Of a stretch of DNA of 64,000 nucleotides, positions 11,270 through 23,098 are shown piece by piece. Location of the stretch: the NCBI GenBank assembly GCA_021234155.1, contig JAJEKV010000011.1, positions 21,098,677 through 21,162,676 of the forward strand. The letters run 5' to 3'. Position 1 is the first letter of the stretch, and each line of letters starts with the position of its first letter. The stretch comes from Isoetes taiwanensis. Taxonomy: Eukaryota > Streptophyta > Lycopodiopsida > Isoetales > Isoetaceae. A program made the position numbers and the translations under genes. The notes beneath the pieces were generated by a model that made no database searches, was not told where the DNA came from, and saw only the letters and a list, made by a program, of their open reading frames with translations.

Positions 11270-11523
11270 CCTCCCAAAACAGAGGCCTAATTGATTCTTT
11301 CAATGCATATGAATTAGTGAAACAGAGCTATCGGTTCATCAACAATGCTGTGAAGAAAAGGCTTGATTCAGGCATGTGTCATAGTCATTTGAGGTTTTGG
11401 GTCTGTAGATCGTGTAAGTAGCGTTACGCCATATTTTGGCTGTAAAAACTAAGAAGAATTTAGAATCAAAGGAAGATATTTGTGCGTTTGAAAATGGTGG
11501 CCTTAGACCTGACACATGGATCT
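11270..11523 (+). repeat. Dispersed repeat (related to 29.86-30.17 kb), interrupted by transposon copy A
   Basis: The stretch with GAATTAGTGAAACAGAGC, then ACAATGCTGTGAAGAAAAGG, then CATATTTTGGCTG matches in order a stretch at 29.86-30.17 kb (GAATTAGGGAAACGGAGC, ACAGTGCTGTAAAAAAG, CATATTCTGGCTT). Copy A begins exactly at 11524, inside this similarity. The repeat therefore pre-dates the insertion. Confidence 0.7.
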
Positions 11524-11886
11524 GGGTGTGTTTATGCTTGATATGTGCCATTTTCCGCCCGTCAAGCAGTTTTTTAGCACTTTATTTTCGTTTTTTTTAC
11601 ACGAGCAGTCCGTGACGGGCAGCAACTTGACGAGCCGTCAGCCATAAAGTTGAAGGGCAGTGACGGTCGGAGAAGGCCACCAGTCAGGAAAGTTTTTGGG
11701 CGCGAACTTTCTGCAGCAGTGCTGAATCTATGATGAATCAGTGATTAATTCTCCTCGGATTGCTGAAATTAATGATTTCCAGAATCGTCCGACCCATTAC
11801 TGCAGTATCTTCAATGAATTTGGAGATAATTCATGTTTTGAGTTAAGAAAACTCTGTTTTTTGATCTGAATTCCGCAGCTTGAAGC

Positions 11887-14417
11887 ATGGCGACCAAAAC
11901 CAATTCCGGCGAGGGTACAAGCTCCCTCTTGCATTTCTAAAATTTTTTTAAGGGACCAAGCTAAGAACTCGGTTTTGCAAGAGTTACTTTTTGCAAGAAC
12001 ACCCATTGAGTTTGCAAAGAATCGGAAACTTTCGATGGAGGGAAAGAATCCAAGGAGTATCAAATGGGCAGATGTTTCAAGTGCTGATTTTTTGCAGGTT
12101 TGGGAGAAACCTATGCCCAAAACTGGCAAGATACACATCAAGTTAATCAAGCCCCAGTTCAAGACAGCACTCTCTGATTTGATAGAGAGAGTTTATCAGA
12201 AACCGCTTCCAAATAATGAATTGAGAACCCTTTTCGCAAGGGCTTTTGCCTGGTCACATACTGCAAAGGCATTGCAGAATCCTGACGAGTTTAAGGTTTG
12301 GGCAAGTCTTGCAGTAGATGCTTACAGGGTTGGCCAATAAAGAACATGTGAATGCTTTCGAGAAGAACACCACTGCACTGCTGAATCACATTAGGTCACT
12401 TTCCCATATGTATGAGGACAGCAAGAAGGAATTGGTGCAGAAACAGGCCGACCTGTTGAGAATGGAAGGTTCCATCAGCAACTCCAATGCAAACTTCAAG
12501 GATTTAGAAGACGAGATAAAGGAGAAAGGTAGATGTGGATGGAATTGCAGCTGATTTGTTCTGATGAAGAAGATGCAATACAAGTGTCGCAAAGGGATGA
12601 GCAAGCTCTCCACGCTTTTCTAGACAAGCAGATGTCGAAGGTGAACACTTCAGGTTTGCAGGAACTAAAGAAAGATATTTCTATTCTCAAATCTGATATT
12701 GATAATTATGAAACTAACATGAAGTATTGGCATGCCAAGTGCAAGCATGTGGCTCACTTGCATCAAAATGAGAAATCCAAGAAGAGTCTCCCAAAACTGG
12801 GAATGGGAACTTATAATTTCCCAATGTCCAAAGGGGCAACCACATATGAGGGCTGTGGCCTTCTGTTTTCAGAAGAATATGAATTGCATGTTAAGATTAA
12901 TTCATGTGGTCATATTTACCATGTCATATATTTCAGTGTTGTGCTGGAGGGTGAAAGCATGCTACGGTGTACCACTTTTGGAACCCTCAAAAGTACCTAC
13001 ACTGGGTACTTTTAAAATTGGTACTTTCTGTTTTTTCTTCCCATTAAAATCAATTTAAAAATTTTGAATTGAAGGTCAATAATATGTTAATCTATAGTAT
13101 TAGTGGGTAACAATACTATTAAAGATTAAAATGAATGAATCAACTCTCAAACTTATTACTTATTGAGACATTTATGCAAGTTCCCAGTACCCAATGCTGG
13201 GTACTTTTCTGGGTAGTTTTGCACTCCCTAAAAAGAACTTTAGATGGTACACCCTAGCATGCTTTCACCCTGGAAGGCATGCATTGCATTGCATCTGGCT
13301 GTGATGTTGAGGTTCCTCCAAGTATTCTTGATGAACTTGGTTTCAAGGAACTCAAGCCACCAGATTCAGATGAAGAAGAATCAAGTGAAGAAACAGAAAC
13401 ATAAGAAGTAGAAAAAACCAGCAGAAGGAAAAAACCAGCAGAAGAAGTAGAAAAAACCAGCAAGAGTGGAAACAAGCAGAAGGCGGTGACACCCAAGAAG
13501 AGATTCAGAGAAGAAACTAGCTCGAGCACCTCTTTGTTTAATGATCCACCAAGTTCAGATTTTCAGCCTGTCAGAGTGGCAAAGAAAAGAATAACAAGGA
13601 GTGCCACTAAGTCATGTAATAAAAAACCCATAGATCTAGGTACTTATTCAGTATTTTCTCAAGTTAGTTAAAGCTTGCTTGAAGTTTGTTTATTCCTTGC
13701 AGATCCAATTGATGTGGACAAGCTTAGTCCAATGAAGTTTTCTCACTTAGCTCGTGAAGATAGTCCTCAGATAGGCACTAAAGTAGCAGGTAAAAAAATT
13801 AACATTGAGAGTTGAGTACAATTACTTAAGATTTTTTTTGCTGCAGACATTACCAGTGATGATGTTGTAGATAACATTGTCCAGCACTATTTTGCAGTGC
13901 ATGATTTGTCTCCAAAAATGAAAGGTAAGCAACATTTTAACATATGTATCATTTACTCATGTGCATTTGACTTTACAGCAGCTTTTTAAATGCAGAAAAA
14001 ATTTCAAAAGTGGTTGGACAGGAAGGTGCTGTGGAAACTGAGGTTTCAGAGGAGGGCTTATCTGCAATGAACACTCCAATAAAAAAAGGTAAGGACTTTT
14101 TCAGCACATGTGTTCAATAGTTTTATTTTAGACTAACCTAACTTGTATTATGCAGATCCTCCAGTTCCAGTTGCAGTGGTTGAGCAAATGCCAATTACCT
14201 TGAGCACATTTTGTTTGCACAAATAAATTTTTATTGACTTGTTTTGTTTGCAGGTCAAGAGTTGAGCACAGTGGTGATCTCACCAGCACGTGAAATATTG
14301 TCTCCAGCACAGAGGAAAGTGCTGTTGTCTCCACAAAGCCCAGACAGCCCCATGGAGGATGATCTTACCATGGAGAAGTGGTTGGAGAAGAAGCTGCATA
14401 AGAAGTTGCAGCTGTAA
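11887..14417 (+). pseudogene. Copy A accessory gene: helical domain, coiled coil, RING-like zinc finger
   Basis: Spliced gene, counterpart of the accessory genes in copies B and C. A possible first exon starts at ATG 11887 (MATKTNSGEGTSS). The conserved N-terminal domain follows (about 12000-12340; KWADVSSADFLQVW, LIERVYQKPLPNNE, FARAFAWSHTAKA). Next come a coiled coil (12340-12780) and a RING-like finger (about 12840-13320) in which the first Cys of the usual C-x2-C pair is missing. An acidic stretch, the basic motif KKRITRSATKS and, after small exons, the acidic tail MEDDLTMEKWLEKKL follow, with the stop at 14415-14417. The frame shifts at about 12340 and 12530. A 322-bp MITE (12949-13270) interrupts the zinc-finger exon: coding before and after the MITE joins smoothly with the B and C proteins. 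Function unknown; a ubiquitin-ligase-like or transposition-cofactor role would be a guess. Confidence 0.8.
12949..13270 (+). mobile_element. MITE, 322 bp, inside the copy A zinc-finger exon
   Basis: The ends are near-perfect inverted repeats (GGGTGAAAGCATGCTA then C or G, then GGTGTACCA; one mismatch in 26). They are flanked by TGGA at 12945-12948 and 13271-13274. There is no coding capacity. The GGGTGAAAGC terminus resembles the ends of the large elements (copy C right end GCGTGAAAGC, left end GGGTCAAAGC), and the target duplication is also 4 bp. It is likely a non-autonomous relative moved by the same type of transposase. Confidence 0.9.
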
Positions 14418-14639
14418 TTTAATCTTCATGTTGACAATACTGCTTTTTTTATGAGTAATATTACTGCACCAATTTTCCCCTTAGGTGCAGTGATTTTTTG
14501 AAATATTTTGTGTCACACTTATATGAAATGACATAATTTCATATGAATCAAATGATATGAATTTCAACATCATGTTTGCTTGCTATTTTGAACTTTTGTT
14601 ATGAATATCTTATGTATGAATGTTAGAAGTCTAATTCAT

Positions 14640-14840
14640 ACATAATTTCAATTCAAACACACTTCTAATTCATTTTCAATTCACACACAATTCAAACACA
14701 TTTCCAATTCAATTTTAATTCACACACCAATTCAAACACACTTCCAATTCAAATTCAATTCACACAAAATTCAAACACAATTCCAATTCAATTTCAATTG
14801 ACACACAATTCAATTGACACAGAATTCAATTTTAATCTCA
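14640..14840 (+). repeat. AT-rich minisatellite between the convergent genes of copy A
   Basis: Degenerate tandem units of about 40 bp built from CAATTCAAACACA, CTTCCAATTCAATTT and AATTCACACA, about five copies. They separate the 3' ends of the two convergent genes. No function is evident. Confidence 0.8.
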
Positions 14841-14968
14841 ATAAAAACAATGGTTAAAATTTCATTACAAATCAATGACCATACAATACAATGGTTAAAA
14901 TTTCAATACAATGGTTTGTAACAATGGTTACAATCATAGAATGGTATACAATGTACAATTTAAAAGAA

Positions 14969-17900
14969 TTAGTCTGTTCTCTTCTTTTTCCCCGAGTTTC
15001 TTGTTCTTTTTGTTAACTTCAGCTCACTTGATGTAGGTTCATCTGAGTTTTGAGCTATCAATGCACTGTTCTGTGGCAAGCTGTCCAATATTTGGTTATG
15101 TGTATCTTCTGGCAGATCAAAACAGTTACCACTAATCTTGCTCAACTCAAAACAAACAGAAGTAACCAAATGACTATAAACATTACACTCTGGTTCATTT
15201 ACCAGTAACTCATATCTGCTGCCCCCTAAGAACTTGTAAAATAATCCAGTGACAACTACCTCATTTCTGGCAAACTTTTGGCCCCATGGATCATTGAATG
15301 CCTTCTCTACCACATGTTTCACCTTTGTGCACTTCAGCACATAGAAGTCCACATTCTCCTTATTGTCTGGCTCTGCAACTACGGAAAAATTATCTCCAAC
15401 TGCAAGAATATCAGACTTCCATTGAGGATCACGTTCAAAAATAGGGCCATCCACAACATCTTCCACATAATCAGCACCTGGTCTTAGCTCAGAGTATTGC
15501 CATGTCCCTATTCTACCTTTGTTAGGGCACTTGGCATGTTTGCCTAACCAACAATTATGACAGAAACAACTGTAATCCATATGAGCAACTTGTGTAGGAT
15601 CTGTAGCTTGAATTGACCTGATGGAATGGAACTTGCTTGAACCAGAAAGTGTAGCACAATCATATCTTTCTGACCTATCAATCTCGTCTACTCCAATTTC
15701 CCAGAAAAACCTGTTTAGGAAAGAAAACAGTATTTCAGCACACACTAACAGTCAAAAAGCAGTATTTCAGCACACATTAACAGTCAAAAAGCAGTATTTC
15801 AGCATACCTGAATCTGTCTTTGCCCTCGATTGTGGAGTTGTCCCTGAAATGCTTGACCAGGAAAACTACTGCATCATGTGCATTTCTGAGTGGTACTGAT
15901 CCTCTTTTCAACATCTCATGTGTAAGAGCTCGTTTAATGACAGCTCCAGCACCATCATGTTCATCTGTTCTATTAACAGTCAGCCAAAAAAAAAAAAATT
16001 AAAAAAATTAAAACTACAAATCCATTGACAAAGAATGTAGTTACCTTTGCCATGATAGGAGGCAAAGTAATTCCAATTTATTGGAATGCCATTGGTATGG
16101 TAGTTCCTACCAAGGAAATAAAAGTTCCTTGCTCATTTGAACTGAAATGAGCACCCATCAGACCACATGATGTATCTGTTATACTTTACTGCCCTGTTTG
16201 TCAAAAATGCATGATGCGTATTTAAACAATACTGCACAAACAAGGTATCATGGTCCCTGTCATCTGATATGTAGAAATGAGTTTCTTTTATAATTCTTCT
16301 CTCATTTTCATCCAAACTTGGATCATCTGACAATGTTGCATATCTGTATGTAATATGCACTAAAATTGTGCATTGATCATTCTTCTAGTGTAGACTCTGT
16401 ATCTCTTGCTGAATCTTAAAAGTATAATTCTCAGCAAAATCTATGACAGAAACTATGGTGTTCTTTGGAAATGTTGCCAAACACTCCCTGAATTGTTTGG
16501 CCTGCCATCTTCCTTCATAATTATGTGGTATAAATTCTTTTAAGACTCTCTTGGCTTCCTGGATAATCTTTACAGCAGTTGTGCATTTGTAAACCAGTTT
16601 GGTAACTGGTTTAGTAGAAATCTTGTACTCTCCCTTGCCATCAGGCTCAGGTTCTCCTATGGGTTCAGGTACCTGCAATGGTAATGACAGATCAATGTGA
16701 TATAACTTGGGATAAAATAAAGCTGAATTCTAACCTTGTCATAGGTCTTCCATCAATGTTGTGTCCTGGAATGTATTTCAATTTATTTGGACAAGTTGGT
16801 AACTTGGCAGGTCCACAATTCTTGCACTTGAGAGTCAAACAGTCATGTGCATACCACTCCTCTGTTTCATCATCCCTTGGACAAACCAGTGATCTCCAAA
16901 GCTCACTGGTAGAAGAGTATGTACATTTATTTGCCATGCAAGTTGGCCCAGGGCCACAAACCACACAAGTGCACTTGCAGCTAGCTCCATGTAATTTCTC
17001 ATCATGCCTAACCTTATTTATTTGCTTGCCTAATGAAATCTGTTTTCATGTGATACACACAACAGCAAGTTTCTCTATCCATAACCTTCCTTACATATGG
17101 TGGTTTCAGAGCATGAAACATCGAAAAAGACAAGTCAAACTTGGGATATTCAACAGTAAAATGTTTATAGAAAGTAACCTGCAAATGCAAGTTCGCAAGT
17201 TATAAAAAGAATTTAAAAGGGCAACAGAAAATCAATATATAGAAACACTTACTTGAGTTTCCTCTAGAAAATGCAAGGAATGCATTATGTTCACTCCTTT
17301 GCCTAGTCTGATCTTCACCACATGTTTTTTGCAAGGTGATACTCTAGTGTTATTCCTCCAAAAGTCAACCACAAGTTTCCTCTGATCATAAGAAATTAAA
17401 GCTTGTCACTTCGAGTGCTTTTCTTGAACATTGACCATGGTCCTTCCCCATGTTCAGCAGCAAGTCTTCTCTTAACAACAACAGAGACAATTCTTCTATT
17501 CAGGTTTAGTTGCTTTGCAAAGGCCCTTCTATTAGTGTCAGCATTGACAGAGTAAGCCATGGCAGCACTTCTTGCTCTCCATGCATCTGTATCCTTTGCA
17601 TATTTGTGGGCTGCAAATGAATCCTTCAAGTTGTCCACTATAGCTTTCATTGTTTTGAATTCTTTGGTGGTTTGAACACCTAGACCAGGCAACCATTTGG
17701 CTGCACCCCTTAGAATATCTTCCCTATCTTTTTCACTAGCATTCCTACAAATATTATTAACAAGTTTGCCAATATTCTTTGACAATCCTTTTTTTTTTTT
17801 TTTTTTTTTTTTGTGCTGAAATCACCATTCAGCTTGGCTTGTTCATCAGCTGCAGCCTCCCTTTCTCTCTGTCTTTGTCTTTCTTTTCTTCTTTGTTCAG

Positions 17901-18712
17901 CTCTCTTCTTCCTAAAAAGAACACCTAAAGAAGCTAACAAAAGTTAATTTGTAAAGGATGCATAAAAAACAACTGGAGATAAAACTTGACATACCTTCAA
18001 TATCCATTGGAGCTTGTGTCTCATTTTAAATGAATTCACCATGTGCCGTCTTTGCCATAAAATCAGTTTGTGTTTCTTCATAACAAACTTCACCACCAAT
18101 TTCTGGAAAGATAAATCAAGAACTAAGGTTAGTCATGAAGTTTCTCTTTACACAAACAAACAACAATATAATAAATCCTGAATTACCTGGATCCTCTACA
18201 TCTGCCTTTGTGTCATTCAGCACAACTTCAGCATGTGCTTCTTGACAGAAACATCCACCACCTTAGATGAAGTTTTTACATTCAATATCATTACAAAATT
18301 CACTGGTTATTACAGCACTAAACAAGCACTAACAACATACATTCATATCTGTTTTCATGTTGGATATCCTCTGTTCTTGTTTCATCTTGGACAACAGCAG
18401 GTTCGTCTTCTCCTATCAAGGCACAACAATTAAAAATTAAGTGTCCAGAGCAGTCAAGAACAGGCAGTAAGCTTCTGGCATACCTCTACCAGGAATCATC
18501 TTGTCATCAAAATTCTTGCTGAAACTAAGGCAGCACTCCATAAATCTTTCGGATTGCTGCTGATAGAATTGTGCCAGGACCAAATTGCACTCGGTTCTTG
18601 GCCAAGGAAGACAAGAAGGCGGAATTCCAGTCCATAGTGGACAGATGAATGAATTGCAATAAATTTTGCAAGAACATGAGAACACACCGCCATTTCCCAT
18701 TTCGAATTGCAA
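14969..18712 (-). pseudogene. Copy A DDE/DDD transposase-like gene, decayed
   Basis: Read on the minus strand it has several exons: an N-terminal basic coiled region (about 17.94-17.81 kb), then a helix-turn-helix-like part with GPWSMFK and NTRVSP (17.79-17.27 kb). A Cys-rich stretch follows (16.96-16.69 kb, with PTCMANKC and CGPAKLPTCP), then the catalytic core (16.68-16.07 kb, with SVIDFAENYTF and WSDGCSFQFK), and the C-terminal domain with YDCATLSG, VGDNFSV and WGQKFARNEV (15.75-14.97 kb). A 26-base poly-T tract at about 17.79-17.81 kb breaks the frame, and a second shift lies after RSDKL near 17.40 kb. The family is presumably the transposase. Upstream exons to about 18.7 kb are uncertain. 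Confidence 0.82.
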
Positions 18713-18912
18713 AATTCAGCTCCGACACCTAGACGATTCAAGAAAAAAATCTCCCTCCCGCTCAGAAATTTTGCATGACGGCCGAATGAAGGGCGAAAAT
18801 TCCGTGACGGTCGAGGACGGGCGTGACGTCTGTTACTGAAGTTCGAAAAGCAGTTTTTCAGCATGGGTGTCGCCCACATGCTTTTTTGCATATGTCAAGA
18901 AAAAACACACCC

Positions 18913-19694
18913 ATCTAGAAGCCGGGGCTACCCATGACAAAAATTGACGGTCTTTATCCTTTATTTATTGCATATAGCAGAAATTTCTTGTCTCTGTGGA
19001 CTGCCTATCTAAATTTGCCCCATTTTTTAAGATCTTTCAATCTCGCTTCCGGTAGCACTATGGTAAAGGTAGTGCACCGTGCATTTGTCCTTTAATCTAC
19101 TGCTAACCTGATGAATAGACAAAAATTTGATGCAAACACAGCCTGACAGTAATACAGTTTGGGGCTCTAATTTAGAGTTTAATTTCATTAGAATAGCAAA
19201 ATGTGGAGTTTGATTCCAACTCCAAGAGTCCATGGGCATAGTCCTACAGCACTGGTTCGCAGGCCCCAAAACAACATGGAAACTGGCTCGTTGTTTTTCC
19301 CTGAATGTCATTCTTATGCTGCCACGTGGCATGCCCCTCCATTACGGAATGGAAAAGGGGAAGCCAATTCCGTGGAGCTAAACTTTAACAGGCTACAACC
19401 GGTTGCCTACACTTAAATTTTTATCACTACAATCACACTTAAATTTTCACACTTAAATTTTTATCACTACAATCACAATTGAAGTTATGAACAATAGCTT
19501 TCAATTCAAGAAAAGTGAATGAGTTTTACAATTGAACACAACATTCTCAACACAGCATTGATCCAAAAACTAAACACAGTACAAACTTCACAAACTAAAC
19601 TTCATGAAACTGAACTTCATGAAATGAACTTCTTCAGTAGAAACTTCAGTACTGAAACTTCAGTAGAAACTTCATGAACTTCACTGAAGAACTG
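18913..19694. other. Flank between copies A and B, with Crypton-family-like terminal sequence
   Basis: The segment 19.26-19.36 kb holds ACAACATGGAAACTGGCTCG and GCCACGTGGCATGCC. Both also occur, inverted, just upstream of the tyrosine-recombinase gene at about 29.68-29.73 kb. The rest is AT-rich, with repeated CTTCATGAAACTGAACTTC-like words near 19.59-19.68 kb. No gene is supported. Confidence 0.55.
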
Positions 19695-19945
19695 AACAGG
19701 GTCTAAGCACAATATTGGGGGGCAATTTTTTTGTCGCCAACATAAGGTGCTGGGGGGTGCTTTATGCCTTTTTTCCTAATTTTAGGGTCCATTAACGAAG
19801 AACAGCATCGAGCGCGAAAAAACTCGAGCAAATTAAGAAGAGATCGGTAGTCCGCCAAGAATCTCTTCCCAAAATGTGGCTATCCCTCCAAATTCCAGTT
19901 TGCATTTGCTGTATTTTCTTTCCTTCTTTTTTTTTCAAGAACAGA

Positions 19946-22900
19946 TGGATTTGGTTGAGCGGTATGCTGCCGAATTTCAAGCAAAGTTTGGGGATTCAGA
20001 TCCGGAACTTATAGCAAAAGAGCTGGGATTCGATCTTGAAGCTGATATACCAGAAATCTTGTTACCAGAAATTCAGGCATCGAGTGTTGTGGTTGGAAAA
20101 GAATTTTCAATTTTAGGAGAGCAGCCTTCAGTTCTTCCTTGTGATAATGTAGTTTCCCCTGTAATTGCAAAAGAAAGTCCTGCTGGCCATAACTGTTGTC
20201 CATGTATTCAAGTGAAATGCAAATGTATCTCACCAAATACAACTTGCATGAAAATAATGTCTGCCAAAAGAAGGATGCAGAGGAAAAGAAGAGCAGAAAG
20301 ATTAGCACTTGAATCTGCATCCAGTCCTCACAGATTGGCCACTCGAACTAAACAAAAGTTGGCAAAAGGTATTTTGGATAATATTCATAGTGTATGCAAG
20401 AATTTATTTCAAGATGATAGGGATGAAATCTTGGCAAGAACAGGTCAGGGATTGCCAGAAATTGGCATAATGGGACACAAGGAATTGTTTGCAGTTAGGC
20501 AAGTTGTTGATAATGTGAAGAGCAGTCTTCAAACTAACAAACTAAGAAGGAACCAGGATATGACACACGCGAGGTCATCTACTCTTGTAATGGCTGTTAA
20601 TAATGCTAGCAATAAGTCTGGAGTTGCAAAGACTTTAAACATAAAGAGAAGGACTGTGTATGCTGCTTTGGACAAGAGGAAAGCAGCTGCAATTGGTGGG
20701 CCCTGGTCCATGTTTAAGAGAAAGGATAGAAGTGATAAGCTCTCTTTTAAAGATCGAGAGAAGATATATAGTTACTGGGTTTGTAACACAAGAGTATCTC
20801 CCAACAAGAAACAAGTTGTGAAGCTTAGGAGAACCAATGAAGGAGTCAAGAATTTCAAGCCATATAGGTTGCATCCCATCCACTTTTTGGAAGAATCTCA
20901 TGTTAGTGAGCTTTGATATTAGTTTTGAAGTTCCTAGTATTGTCAATTTACTGCTACATTTGAAGATTTGAAGTGCAAATGTTATAAAAAAAAATTTGTG
21001 TTGGCTTGACGTGCAGGTTGTCTTCTACAAAAAGTTTCAGAAACAGAATCCTGACATCAAAGTAGGTTTGAGTGCTTGAAACCTTTGTTTGTTAGGAGAC
21101 TAAAAGATCATGAAACTTGCATGTGCATTTATCACATGAAGATGGAATTTGTGAGACAGACATTGAATAGAATTAGAAGAGAGATAAACACACATGGAAC
21201 AAATTTTAAGTGCAAGTGTTCAATTTGAGGTGCTGGAGATCTTTGTGAAGCAAAGGAGAAGACTTTCAATAGTGTTAGTGAATTATGGAGGTCAACGGTA
21301 TGTTCTAAGGCAGATGAGGATCTTTGGCACAAAGCAAATTGTCTATAACTTGATTGCAGCTCATGTGGAATAAGAAAATTCAAAAGATGTCCAAGGGAGA
21401 AGAGCGCTATTCGAACAATCGATTGGAAGAACTTTGAGAAGGTATGTACATGTTTAATTCATTGTTTTTGCATTTGTATTCAATATTTGAAATAACATGT
21501 AACTTATTTAAACTAAATCTGAAACTATGAATCTGAGACTGCTGCAGGTTAAAGAGACAATAAAAAGGAATGTGGGAAAGGATGGCTCCATCAAAGAGAA
21601 GACCAAGGATATCATGAGGCTAGTCTACAAAACAACAACATTGAAAGAATTCATGTCTCATGCTGAGTCTGTCATGAAGCAGTTCATTCCACATAATTAC
21701 ACAGCTAGATGGCAAGCAGAACAATTTAAAAACTGTCTTCAAACATTTCCAAAAGGTACTGTGGTTTCTGTTATAGAATTTGCCGAGAATTTCTCCTTCA
21801 AAGTTCAACAGGAAGTCCAAAGTATGCATTGGCATAATGACCAATGTTCCATCCTAGTTCATATCACTTACAGACATGCCCAAGAATCTGAAATCCCACA
21901 CATCAAGATTGGTGACAGAAAAATAGTGAAAGAGACACATTTCTACATATCGAACGATAAGAAACATGACAGTTTATTTGTCCAGCATTGTTTGCAAAAC
22001 CATCACGACTTTTTGTTGAGCAGGGGAGTTAATTTGGCAAAACATGTGTTCTGGTCTGATGGATGTGCCTCCCAGTTCAAATCTTCTAGAGCTTTCTACT
22101 TCTTAGGAAGATTCTACAAGCTCAAGGGGATTAAGTTGCAGTGGAACTTTTTTGCCACATCACATGGTAAAGGGGAGCATGACGGGGCTGGAGCTGTCAT
22201 CAAAAGAATATTGACGAGTGAAATGCTTAAAAGGGACAGTACACCCTTAAGGAATTCTGAAGATGTTGTCAACTTTCTCAATTCTTATTTCAGCTGCAAA
22301 CAAACTTCAAAGGAATGCAACATACAAAGGTATTAGTTTTATTCCATAGTGTTGAGTAATTTTATATTGAAATTATTTCTTACACCCAAAACCGTTTATT
22401 TTAGGTTCTTCTGGCTTGTTAAGTTGGGTGATGTGAACAGAGATTTTCCATATGAATGTGATACTTTAGCAGGTACAAAAAAGATTCACACAATTAGGCC
22501 TTACTGCCAAGACAGGCCAACTGAAATGGCACATAGGCATCTATCATGCTTTTGCAGATTTTGTTGGAGAGAATTATGGTCTAAATGTAGACATGCATCT
22601 CGGCTTGGAGATTACTCATTGTCAACCCTGATTCCTATGGTTTTCGAGCAGGAATCTCCTGTCCACCATGTACAGTATGAAGGGGACAATCAATGAAAAG
22701 CAGAAATGGTTGAAGTAGGTGATAACTTTGTTGTGAATGCAGAGGAAGGAAATGATGAGAATGTGGATTTCTGGATAATCAAGTGCACTGAACCTAAACA
22801 CATTGTCTAGCATGCATTTAAGGACTATTGGGGCTCTAAGTTCAACAGGCAGGAGGTTGTCTTATCAGGTAAGTATTACAAGTTCATCGGAGATGGTAAG

Positions 22901-23098
22901 TATGAGCTGTTAGACAATATGCCTGATGTAACTTGCTATACACACCTCGTAGTTTGTGCAAAGGTTGAATTGCAGGCTGCACATGGTGAGAAGGGTGTGT
23001 TCTTCCTCTCAAACGATGCACATGAGCAGATTATTGAGTATTTGCCTCCTCCCTCATCCGAGGCACTCGCTGCCAGCCCTAGTACAGAGGAGGATTGA
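19946..23098 (+). pseudogene. Copy B DDE/DDD transposase-like gene
   Basis: Start at ATG 19946 (MDLVERYAAEFQAKFG), a motif that recurs in copy C as YAAEFAARFG. The first long exon runs to about 20916 and includes a basic segment (AKRRMQRKRRAERL), GPWSMFKRKDRSDKL and NTRVSPNKKQVVKLR. A Cys-rich region follows (about 21.02-21.44 kb; ETCMCIYHMKMEFVRQ, CSSCGIRKFKRCP), broken by a frameshift near 21.07 kb and in-frame stops near 21.23 and 21.35 kb. The catalytic core is 21527-22336, with SVIEFAENF, FWSDGCASQFKSSRAFY, FFATSHGKGEHDGAGAVIKR. Its first acidic residue is Glu, where A and C have Asp. The C-terminal part contains CDTLAG, CFCRFCW, VGDNFVV and KYYKFIGDGKYELL. A stop at about 22696 replaces Trp. 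Presumed transposase, now inactive. Confidence 0.85.
21527..22336 (+). other. DDE/DDD catalytic core of copy B
   Basis: One open exon of about 270 residues. Candidate catalytic acids are the residue in SVI-D/E-FAEN, the Asp of WSDGCASQFK and the Asp of GKGEHDGAG. WNFFATSHGKG precedes the third. The order and the G-rich third motif fit an RNase-H-like transposase. The assignment of the triad is my inference from conservation among A, B and C. Confidence 0.7.

Larger units (their letters stand above)
11524..18912 (+). mobile_element. DNA transposon copy A (two convergent genes, TIRs, 4-bp target duplication)
   Basis: Imperfect terminal inverted repeats are present. The left end starts GGGTGTGTTTATGCTTGA and the right end, read inward, starts GGGTGTGTTTTTTCTTGA, about 22 of 27 positions matching. 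Both are flanked by ATCT (11520-11523 and 18913-18916). Length is 7,389 bp. Subterminal TGACGG/GACGGG words are repeated at both ends (about 11.61-11.69 and 18.77-18.82 kb). Inside are the RING/coiled-coil gene (+) and the DDE-type gene (-), pointing at each other. This is the same layout as copies B and C, with B in opposite orientation. Both genes are broken, so the copy is not autonomous. Confidence 0.85.
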
